The notes under the pieces were generated by a model. The model had not been told where the DNA came from, did not search any database, and worked only from the letters and a program-made list of their open reading frames with translations. Below are positions 10,191-19,900 of a DNA stretch of 19,953 bases, piece by piece (the stretch's first letter is position 1; each line of letters starts with the position of its first letter). Origin of the DNA: Monoraphidium neglectum (taxonomy: Eukaryota; Chlorophyta; Chlorophyceae; Sphaeropleales; Selenastraceae). The position numbers were made by a program, and so were the translations under genes. The stretch covers positions 1 to 19,953 of the forward strand of contig NW_014012802.1 in the NCBI RefSeq assembly GCF_000611645.1. Direction: 5' to 3'.

Positions 10191-12444
10191 ATGGAGGTCC
10201 CCTCATCGTCGGGCATAGCGGGAGCATTTATGGACGAAATATCCAACGCAGCAGCCGGAGCTGCTGAACGCGCGCAGCAGGTGGCGACCGCCACAGTAGC
10301 CGCAGCCAGTGATGCAGCAGCGGTGGGGAGCGCGGCCGGCGCCGCGCGCATGCACCGTCTATCAAACACCCAAGCAATGGACTACCAGGTGAGTGCGGTC
10401 GCTTTTAGGGTGATGTCTGCGTGGGGCTGCGGAGGTCCGCATGCTATCGCATGCACCTTCTGCATGCTGTCCCAGCTAGGCAGACCGCGCGAGCTGCTGC
10501 TGCAAAGCGCCACCGCGAACACCAGTCAGCGCGTGCAACGGCGGCCGCATGCAGCGCGCCGCCATCCCGGCAGCAGCGCAACCACCCAGAGCGGCCGTCA
10601 GGAGACGCCGCCCATGCGTGATGCCCCCGCCCCCTCCCCTCGGGCCTGACGCCGCCCCTGCCGTATGCCACCTTACACGGCTCAATCCTCTGTCCGGGCA
10701 GGCGCTCGCCCGGTGGGTCGAGCACGCGATTCCCTTTGTGGTCTTGCTGGCCATCGTCTTCCTCTATCACCACGCCACAGGTAGGCTGCCCGGGTGCTGA
10801 ACCTGCTACTTGGCCTCTGAGCTGTCGGGTTGCGACCGGGTTGCGAGCAGTGCTGCATTAGGAGGCGTCCCTCGGTGGGTTCTCGCACCACTCAAAATCA
10901 CCTCAAAACGCGCCGCCTTCGCAGGGCTGTTCCTGTGCGCCTGGCTTGGCTGCAGCGTCTACAAAGCGAACGAGGTGCTGCGCAAGATCGTCGCCCAGAC
11001 CGCCTGCGAGCCGTCCGAGCTGGCGGCCGCGGTCATGTTTGTCGCCACCAACGTGGCGCTGACGCTGTGGCTGACCGGCGCGCAGCAGTGGCGGGCGCTG
11101 CTGCTGCTGCCGCCCGCCGAGGCGCCGGCCACGTCGCTGCACGCCGCGTTCAGCGTGGCAATCACCGATTCATTGGTCAGGTGCTGCGGCGTCGTGCCTA
11201 AGGTCCTGATCGCTGCAGCTACCAGGAAGCCGGCCTGCAGCGGCGGCGCAGGCCGCGCCCGCAGGGCCAGCGGCGCCAACGCAGCTGCTAGGGAGCTGCA
11301 AGAGAGCAGCGAGGCGGGGCCAAGCGACGGTGGCGTCGAGGGCTGCGTCAGCGGCAGCAGCACTGGCGGTGATGGCGGCAGTTCTACCAGCAGCGGCGGC
11401 ACCGCTGCCGCCACCGTCGCCCCTGCAGGCAGCTGGGCGTTGCGCTTCTTGACCTGTGGCGCCGCGCTCTTCCGCCGCAGCGGCCGCGCCGCCGATCCCG
11501 CGGCCGCAGCCGTGCCCCGCCGCTCCAGCAGTGGCGCCCGCCTCGCGGTCCCCCCGCCGCTGCCGGCGCCCGCGCAGCCGCAGGCCCCGCACGCGGCCGT
11601 GGCGCACGTGTCCGCGCGGCGGCGTGCGCGGCTGCTGGCTCTGTACGACTACATACAGGCCTCGGTCCGCGTCGTGCTGCCCGCTCCGGTCTGGTGCTCC
11701 TACCTGATGACCTCGACCCGCAACCCCACGCTGTGCACGCTGCTGGTTGCGGCATACCTGGCGTTCAAGGCGCACGGCCTCTTCCGCAGGGGCCAGCTGC
11801 TGCTGCTCGCGACGCGGCTCGTGCTGCGGACGGGCGCGCTTTACGGGCGCTACCTGAAAAGGGCTGAGATCGGGGTCGGGGCGGACGCGCCGGTCTGCCC
11901 GATCTGCCAGGACCCGTGCGCCGCGCCGATCCGGCTGGACTGCTCCCATGTGTTTTGCGAGGTGCGGCCGGTGGCGCGCGTCAGCCCTTGGGCGGAAGGA
12001 AGGAGGCGGGCTGGGGGCCGCGCGCGGCGCGCGGGATGCGGCCAGGCAGAGTGAAATTTGTGTGTAGAGTGGACGGCTCGGGAGGGGGCTCGTTTGGCAT
12101 TGGGGCTCACTTGGGGCTGCAGCCGTGGAAGAGGCGCAATGGACGCGGCGGGCGCGGTCTGTCTGTCAGCCCGAAGGCGCCGTTGTTCTTGACTACGCTG
12201 CCTTGAAGATTTGGCAGTAAACCTTGAAGGCAGTGTAGGCAAGGACAACACTGCCTTGTAGGTTTGCATTCTGCGCACCCACCTGACGATTGCCACCTCA
12301 CCCAACCCTTGTGCGCAAAAACAGGATTGCCTGGCTGAGTGGCTGGAGCGGGAGCCCACCTGCCCGATGTGCCGCTGCAACGTCAAGCCCCCCGGCTTCA
12401 CGCTCGGGGACGGCTCCACCACGCTGCTCCCGCAGCTGTTTTGA
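10191..12444 (+). CDS. RNFT-like RING finger and transmembrane-domain E3 ubiquitin ligase
   Basis: Spliced model with exons 10191-10388, 10702-10780, 10925-11961 and 12325-12444, 477 residues. Introns are GT-AG with phases 0, 1, 0. The ATG follows an in-frame TGA at 10185-10187. Residues 67-106 ([20 protein letters not shown], then GLFLCAWLG) match the first membrane helices of RNFT1/RNFT2. Further hydrophobic segments occur at about 332-353 and 360-379 and in the first part of exon 3. Residues 417-454 form a C3HC4 [28 protein letters not shown], with zinc ligands Cys417, Cys420, Cys432, His434, Cys437, Cys440, Cys451 and Cys454. The C-terminus [12 protein letters not shown] matches the conserved end of plant homologues. 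Family members are ER-membrane ubiquitin ligases linked to ER-associated degradation and autophagy. A Gly/Ser/Ala-rich insert of roughly 110 residues (about nt 11230-11600) splits the membrane region and looks like an alga-specific loop. The last intron separates the two halves of the RING. Family assignment is firm; substrate unknown. Confidence 0.9.
12219..12265. repeat. Imperfect hairpin in the last intron of the RING-ligase gene
   Basis: AAACC (12219-12223) and AGGCAGTGT (12228-12236) are complementary to ACACTGCCT (12248-12256) and GGTTT (12261-12265), giving a 9-bp and a 5-bp helix with a small symmetrical internal loop and an 11-nt terminal loop. A related CTGCCTTGAAG segment sits just before it. 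It lies in the 11962-12324 intron and could be a fragment of a small inverted-repeat element or a structured RNA. Confidence 0.6.
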
Positions 12445-12770
12445 GGACAGGACATGGATTGTGCACGCCGTCTCGGCGTTGCGCGGCTGCCGGTATGCAC
12501 GCAGCAGCCGCTGTAGGGCTGGGGCGGCGGCGCGGTCGCTTCAGGGTGCCTGTGTGCATGACACCGCCTTTAGCCATTGCGGCGGGGCTCTGATGCTGCA
12601 GTTTTTGAACGCTCATCTTTGAGCGGCCGGCAGGTGGTGGGGGAAGGGGGCTTGCTGCTGACACGTGCACGAGCGCGGTCAGCGCCCCCCCGCCCCGCCG
12701 CGCCTCGAGCACATTCAGGCCCTGTCAACGCTCGCCGCCGGCCCAGCTTCCGCGGTGTGGCCGCAAACAG

Positions 12771-12792
12771 TGGAGTGCGTACTCCATTTTTT
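12771..12792. repeat. Short hairpin followed by a T-run
   Basis: TGGAGT and ACTCCA pair across a GCGT loop (12771-12786), followed directly by six T residues (12787-12792). The layout looks like a terminator hairpin, but in a nuclear gene it has no such role; a run of Ts could stop RNA polymerase III. I see no tRNA-like or A/B-box-containing gene just before it. Confidence 0.5.
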
Positions 12793-12829
12793 CCAGGGGC
12801 AGGCGCAGTTGCACCTGATTTTTGGTCAG

Positions 12830-12872
12830 TGATCATACCCTTGTGTGCCGTAGGGACACACAGGGATGATCA
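12830..12872. repeat. Imperfect inverted repeat with 16 paired bases
   Basis: The left arm 12830-12847 (TGATCAT, CCCT, GTGTG with two single-base bulges) pairs with the right arm 12857-12872 (CACAC, AGGG, ATGATCA). The loop is nine bases. It begins and ends with TGATCA. It could be a small hairpin RNA or the remnant of a tiny inverted-repeat element. Confidence 0.65.
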
Positions 12873-13926
12873 TGGCACAACACCAAGCAACGTTGATGGA
12901 CCGCGCCCAAGCGGCTGCGCCCATCACATACCAAAACCCATCAGGACACAGGCAACGTACATACGCCATTCATCCAAAGTATGCACGCGTCCCCTTTTGA
13001 GCCTGGCCGGCCCGAGCCTTGTCGCCCCGCCGCAGCAGCGTCTGTTGGGCGCGCTTTTCGGCGCTGAGGTGCGCCCCCACACCCCGTTTTGCCGCATACT
13101 CTCCATTTTCGCCTGCGTCCCCCTGCCAATGTGATCCGGTACGGCGGGCGGTTACACTGTCACCCCACTGCACCTGTGCACCTAGTCACCCGGCTTGTTG
13201 AGTTTTTCCCACAGGCGCTTTATTCTTCCTTTGCACAACCATCATGTGCAAAGGCTAGAGGTGCATACCAATAATGTGTGGCTTCAGAGGCTGCCACGCC
13301 ACGCGCCTTTCTGTCAACAGCCGCTGACCGACGGGCACACAGTATCGTATCGCTACGCACACGCATGCTCCTGATGATCACTCAAGAATGCACTTTCGTT
13401 CCCTGCTGCAGGTAGCAGCTTGTAGTTTGTTGCGACACCAATCCCTTCCAGCGGCGTGTAATTGCTGACATGTGCTAGTGGGAAGACGGGCCCTGCTGTA
13501 TTCGCCCTAGTCGCCAGAGAAGCAGCGGGATGCTGGGTGGACCAAACACATTCCACCAGGTCTGCCACCCGCGAGCAATAATGCGTTGGGCTCCTAGCTG
13601 CCTGCGCCTCCCATGCAGCAACGCCGGGAAAATCGACTGTGTAAACTGCCTGGAACAACGTTCAGACCTGCTCGCAGCTCCGTCGCTTTGCCATGCCGAC
13701 CACTGGCTGCAGCGCTGAGCGGCACAAGCTCCTGAAAACAGCGTGAAGTCAATCGTTATGACTCATCAGCAGCATGATCTGGTCCATGCCTCAATAGCTA
13801 GAACACACAGACGATCATTCACACGCGCGTATCAAGTGCTACCGTTTGTCACACTTGCTTGCTCGCTTTTGGTCGTGGGTTGTCGAAGGGAGTTTCGAGG
13901 ACCGAGTCAACGTTGGAGGCGGCACC

Positions 13927-16900
13927 ATGGGGCGCCTGAGCGTGTCCCTGGTGATTCTGTGCGCCATATCAGGTACATGCGCTCAAATGCAAGCGGTGTG
14001 AGCGGGCCTGGCGGGCTCAGCTGTGCATGGCATGGCACTGACGATCTAGGCATCTAGCGCGGGACCGGTGCCCCAGTCCAGGCCATCCCAGCATTGCAAG
14101 CAAGCTCAGTAGTATGCACTCGATGTCTAACGCCATATATTTATGGATCAGGTTACGGTATAGTGACTGCTGCGTGTCGCTGGGTTTGCCCTCCCCCAGG
14201 TGCAGCGGCGCTCAAGGAGAGCTCCACATATCGTATGGCAACGGAGTCACCCGAAGATACCCCCTGGCAGGTCCTTTGCGACGACCTCGCCTCCAGCGGT
14301 GCGTGATCACCCAAAACGTCGTTCGGAAACAGCCATATTGCTCGCCCAAGCTCCGGTTGCTGGATCTGATGTGCCACGTAGTGTACCCCGGCAATTTTGC
14401 GGCACCAACAGCCCAAAAGCATGTGAGTCACCACACCTGAGCACCCACCACTGTCGCAACACCCCTGTCACCCGCAGGCCGCTCGCCCTCCCTGCGCATC
14501 CGCGGCACCGATCCTTCTGGTGCGTCGTTCACGACTGCCTACCGCCTCGCCAGCTGCCGCGGCGCCGCGCCGCTGTGGAGCGCGCACGTCACCATCCATG
14601 CCTGCGATCACTGCAACCTTTCAGGTGCGGCGTCCAAGAGGCGCGCTTTTGTATTACGTCTCTGATTGGTTCCCGGGCACATTTCCATGGCTGGCATTGG
14701 GTGCTGGACAGGCAAAATAACAGTAGGACAGCAGCCCACTGGTCCTCGTTTGCATCATATGGTGCATCCCACAGCCACCGTCGCCAAACCGCGTGCAGCG
14801 CATTGCATGCTGCAGCCCTTACCCTACCGACCTGTACCGCTCCGCACACGCCGCACTCCTGCCCCTCTCTGGCCCCTTTGCAGCGCTGCGCTCCGAGATG
14901 CAGGGTCTGAGCGTGGCATTTGACCAGGACGGCACCTCGTTTGATCGCCTGCGGGTAACCAAGGCCGGCCGACCCTCGCCGCCGCTGTCCGCCGCCGCGC
15001 GCGCGGTGTGCGTGGAGGCGGCGCGCGCGGTCGCCGCCCGGCATGGCGCCCGGAAGGTGGGCAGGCACAGGGGCGTGTAGCTTGTTGGGGATGTTGGGGG
15101 ACCCTTCCTGCAAGGGGTTTGAGTGACATCTGAGTCTGAATGGGATATGGCTGTGCGCCTAGGTGGACTCGATTAGGAGACCTGATTGGCCCGAATCACG
15201 GAAGGGATCATCAAGCCTAACGCGTTGCTGGGTGCTAAGGGCCAGCCGCAGCCCTCAAGCCACCCCCTGTTGTTGCCGTCGCGCTCCCCGCCGCGCGGCG
15301 CCAAACTCCCTTGTGACACGCACCCTCCCACCCGCCGCCCCGACGGCAAACCCCGCCGCAGGCCGCAGCCACCGCGGCGCAGGCGGTGCAGCGGCAGCTG
15401 CTGCAGACGACGGGGCTGTCTGCTGGCGACGACCAGTCAGCGCGCGTCTGCAGCCCCTCTGACACAGTCAACTTTGACGTCACCTTGACGCGCGGCAGCG
15501 ACGTCGTGGGTTCCCCCAACGTCGACCTCCCCGACGGTTTGACCCAGTCAAACTATGCGGTGCAGGCAGACAATCACATCGTGTTCCTGGACATCCCTGT
15601 GGGTGTTTACGAGATCAAGATCTGGGGTGAGTGGCGCGTGGCTCATATCATCAACATTTGGACAGCTGACGGTATCGCTGGGACCGTCCAAGGGGGTGTG
15701 TGTGCTGCGTTGTCTGGGTCTGCAGAGCTTGCGCAGCATTGCCTGCCCTCGGGCGAAGGTGCGGGACTGCACTGTTGATTGCAGCTGTCGTGCGGTTTTC
15801 CGCCCCTTGGCCCCCGATGTCTCAACCCATCTGTGCTGCCCCTTCACGTCCCTTGCGCACTCCACCTTGCACACCCCGCAACCTTGCAGCTGACACCGAT
15901 GCCGGGGGTATGGCGAACACGAGTGTCGTCCTGTCTGTGCTGCAGGTCGGCATCACCAGCATCAAGAGCGCAGAGGGTGGCCCCACCCTCTACTTCAACG
16001 CAACCTCGGACGACCTGCCGTCCGAGGCAGCGCCGGCGTTCAGGATCTTGCGCCTGGCGTTGTCCGACAACCTGACGTCCGATGATGTCACCTTCATGAA
16101 CGCCACCGTCACCCCCGCGTGCGAGTTTGTCAGCGCTGACGGGGCGGACGTTCTTTACAACTGCAGCATCGCATCCAGCGCGCAGGATTTGACGTGGGAC
16201 GTGCTCGGCAGGCCGGGTGAGCCGCCTGCGACTTGCGCATACATTCGAGCCCGCTGCCATCTCTTTGCTGACGCGCCGAGCGATGCCGGCGTTGCTCTGC
16301 CGTATTTCTTCGTTGTCTGCAAATCGCCAAGCTTGTGCTGTACCCTGCCTGACGGTCCGCTCCCCTGAACTCCCGTTGCGCCTCACCCAACAAATAAGCC
16401 GCACTGAAACAAGCCACACCTCACTTGGACGCCTCCTGTGCACCTCCCCTTGTCAGATGAGGACGCGTGCAAGAAGACTGCCACGGTGGAGACGCGCGCA
16501 ATGGACCTGGGTGTCAGTGTGCCGGCCACTTTGGCACCCGCCGCGCCGCTGTGCAACGCGCAGCTGTCCTGGACCACCCAGCTTCCGGCCAGCTTCAGCG
16601 TCAACCCCGCGTCCGGCTTCACCGTCGCGCTCGCTGATGTCAGCGTCAACGGCACCGCGTGCGGGGTCAACATGGAGCAGGGGCGCATCGACTGCTTGAT
16701 TCCAGTGGGAGTCACGGCGGTCGAGGTCACCGTGACCAAGAATGGTGGGCTGCAGACGGGGCCTCATGCGTTTGGCCACAGGCGCAGGGCCGCAGCGCCG
16801 GAAGGGCAACGGCGAGCACGGCGAGATGCAAGAGGGGGGAGCGGCGGCGGCTGGCAAGCGGCGCCGCAGCTTCGGCACAATCTTCCTCGTGCCGGCGCCG

Positions 16901-19900
16901 GTTCGCACTGCTGCCGGTGCGATCTCGTGCTTGTTGCCGAGCCGCGCCACTCAATGGCCCTTCCGTTCGCGCTCCATCCTTTGACCACCACCCAGGCTTC
17001 AGTGCGAGCAACGTCACCGTCTTCAATGCCCCGCACGTCAGCTACTCGCTCGGCGGTTTTGCTCGCGAGAGCTCCATTGTGATCGAGTCCGGCCTGGTGG
17101 GGCAGGCCGTGATTGATGTGTACGTCAGTGGCGGGCTGACGCAGGATGACGTCACCTCTAGCTATGACGGCTGCGCCTTCAACAGCAGTGGTGCAGAGGG
17201 CGCCCTCACCTATGTGTGCAGCAACCTGCAGATCGGCAACACAGAGATCACATTCTCGGCCAACAAGGACGGTGGGTGCGGGGCTCACGTGGGTGCAGGG
17301 CTGCAACTGGCACTCGCCGACGCCGCACGTGGCATGCTGGCTCTTGTCCAATCTCGCAGCTTTGTTCAGCAGCAGCTTGCAAGTTGCGGAGGCCGGCCAG
17401 AGCTGGAAAAATACGATACCGTCCATCTCTTGCCATAGAAAACACTTGTCCGCTCCCCAAATTGTAACTCTGGATGCGTTGCTGCTCGCAGGTTGCCCTG
17501 TGAGCGACACTGTGGCAGTGTCTGTTGAGCTCCAGATGTCGGCCGGCCCGGACCAGTCCGTGCGCACCTGCGACCCGTCCACCACCTTTGCCTTCAACGT
17601 CACCGTGGCGCGCGGCAGCGCCGCCGTGGGCCCCCTCAAGGTCAACCTGCCTGAGGGTTTGACCGAGTCAAACTACTTTGGCCCCGTTGCCTTGGACGAG
17701 GGACGCGAGCTGATCATGTTCCAGGACATCCCAGTGGGCTCTCACGAGATTCAAATCTGGGGTGCGCAGCCAGCAGCTGGAATGCATATCAGCTAATCTG
17801 GGGCCCTGAGCTGTGGGCCCCTGCTTGTTCATATGATGCTAGATCCTTATATGCCATCGCCATCCAATGTGATAGCATCCACAATCTGCTCTGAACTGGT
17901 GTGCCCAAACCACGCCGCACTTGCCAATTTGCCACGCAGCGGACACGGCGAAAGGCAACGTCAGCGACTCGGTGGTGCTGTCGGTCCAGCAGACCGGCAC
18001 CATCACCATCGAGGGGGCCGACGGGACCCTCCTACACTACGCCGCAACCTCGGACAACCTGCCGTCGCCGCTCAACCCGGTGGCTACCGACTTGCGTGTG
18101 GTGATGACCGGCAGCCTGACACCCGATGACGTCAGCTTCCTGAACGCGTCTTCCAGCCCCGAGTGCGTCTTTGTCAGTGCGGAGGGCGCCGACCTGCGCT
18201 ACCGCTGCAGCCTCACCTCCAGCCATCAGACGCTGGCGTGGGGCGTGCTTGGCGGCGCGAGTGAGTGGGCGGGAGGGGGGCGCTGTGCCTGACGGGCACC
18301 CGCTGAAGGTCGGAATGGGGGCGTGCTTGTATCGTGCCTGCCAATTGGGTGCCGCCACATGTGATAAGCTTGATTTGTGCCCTTGGTTGCCACGCCAAGC
18401 AGTCACTCATGCTTGGCCGTGCCCTTCGCATTTGTCTCCGCTTTGCGGCAGGGGGAGCGTGCACCAAGACCGCCACGGTGGAGACGCGCGCGATGGACCT
18501 CCGCGTGAGCCTGCCGGCCACCTTGGCGCCCGCCACGCCGCTGTGCAACGCACAAACGGTGTGGGCAACCCAGCTTCCGGCCAGCTTCAGCGTCAACCCC
18601 GCATCCGGCTTCAGCGTTGCGCTCGCTGATGTCAGCGTCAACGGCAGCGCGTGCGTGGTCAACGCGGAGCAGGGGCGCATTGACTGCGTGGTCCCCGCCG
18701 GCAACACACTAGTCGAGGTCACCGCGACCAAGAACGGTGGGCTATTGGGGCTGCAACCCGTAACGTTGTCCAAGACACACGCGTGACACGGGTCAGGGCG
18801 GTTGTGTTGCCAATGTCCCCATACATTTGGGCTATGTATCCAGAGAAACGGCGCCACGCAGCAAAAGTTGTTTGATGGCCCACCACGGCAGGGCGTGCTG
18901 CCCCTGCCACTGCCATGCACCAGCCTCCTGCTCAGAGGCGCTGCCTCATAGCCCGTGACGACCTCCCCTCTCCTCTTTTGTTCCTTCCCCCAGGCTTCAC
19001 GGCTAAAAACACCACCGTCTTCAGCGTGCCGCACGTCAGCTACTCCCTCAGCGCCGCGGCCCGCCAGAGCTCCATCGTGATTGGGTCCGGCCTGGTGGGG
19101 CAGGCCGTGGTGGACGTCCAAATCGCAGGCGGGCTGACCCGTGATGACGTCATCCCTAGCCGCGGCGGCTGCGCCTTCAACGGCAGCAGTGTGGAGGGCA
19201 CTCTCACATACGTGTGCAGGGACCTGCCAATCGGGAGCACAGATATCACATTCTCTGCCAACAAGACAGGTGCGCGCTTGCATGGCAGGGAGGGTCTAAT
19301 GCGCCTCAAATGTCCCTTGTTCAACTGGTGAAGGCAGACTGGCCTGCAAATCAGGCACGCCCGCATGGCGTCTCTTGCGGGTGTGGCAACAGCTCTTTAC
19401 TGCATGGGCGATTTAGTGCTGGAGGCGTCAGGACAGAGCTTACAGCACATTTTGCTGCACCCATCCCCTGCATCAGCATAAACCCATGCCCCGCACGATT
19501 TCTGACTGCTGCTTGTAGGCTGCGCTGTGGCCGCCGTCGTGTCAGTGTCTGTCGAGCTGCAGATGTCAGCCGGCCCGGACCAGTCCGTGCGCACCTGCGA
19601 CCCGTCCACCACCTTTGCCTTCAACGTCTCTGTGGCGCGCGGCAGCACCGCTGTGGGCCCCCTCAAGGTCAACCTGCCTGAGGGTTTGACCAAGTCAAAC
19701 TACGACGGTCCCTTCAATGCGTCTGCGGGGCAGGAGCTGATCATGTTCAAAGACATCCCAGTGGGCTCTCACGAGATCCAGATCTGGGGTGCGCAGCCGC
19801 GGACGGATTGAAGGACGATGTGTGCATTTGTCTGGAATTGAACCACAAAGGCACGCCATTAAACATGACCTGGGGCCCTTGGGAGCTTGTAAACTCTGCA

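Larger units (their letters stand above)
12445..13926. other. Intergenic stretch; 3' flank of RING gene, hairpins, possible minus-strand exon
   Basis: The left part should be the 3' untranslated region of the RING-ligase gene. The first plus-strand TGTAA I see is at 13457-13461, about 1 kb after the stop, so the transcript end is uncertain. Two hairpins (12771-12792 and 12830-12872) are listed separately. On the minus strand, 12970-13112 looks like a terminal exon: acceptor GGACGCAG, then a basic helical sequence (ENGEYAAKRGVGAHLSAEKR and on) ending TRAYFG and stop. A more upstream minus-strand frame at 13353-13658 contains SNYTPLEGIGVATNYKLLPA. I could not connect the two and recognise neither. 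The right end holds the promoter and 5' leader of the repeat-protein gene. Confidence 0.4.

Noticed and set aside
11170..11949. Minus-strand open frame (259 codons) opposite the RING-ligase exon 3
   Set aside because: It is Arg/Gly/Ala-rich with no domain, exactly opposite an exon with membrane helices and a RING; a composition shadow.
18213..19283. Long minus-strand open frame (356 codons) opposite modules B2 to D2
   Set aside because: It crosses both exons and introns of the plus-strand gene without splice logic. The plus strand shows protein-level repeat conservation; the antisense reading is a shadow.
15362..19788. Repeated exons as a mobile element or CRISPR-like array
   Set aside because: Repeats are coding modules with conserved protein motifs, phase-1 introns and diverged introns; there are no short identical direct repeats with unique spacers, no terminal repeats and no transposase.
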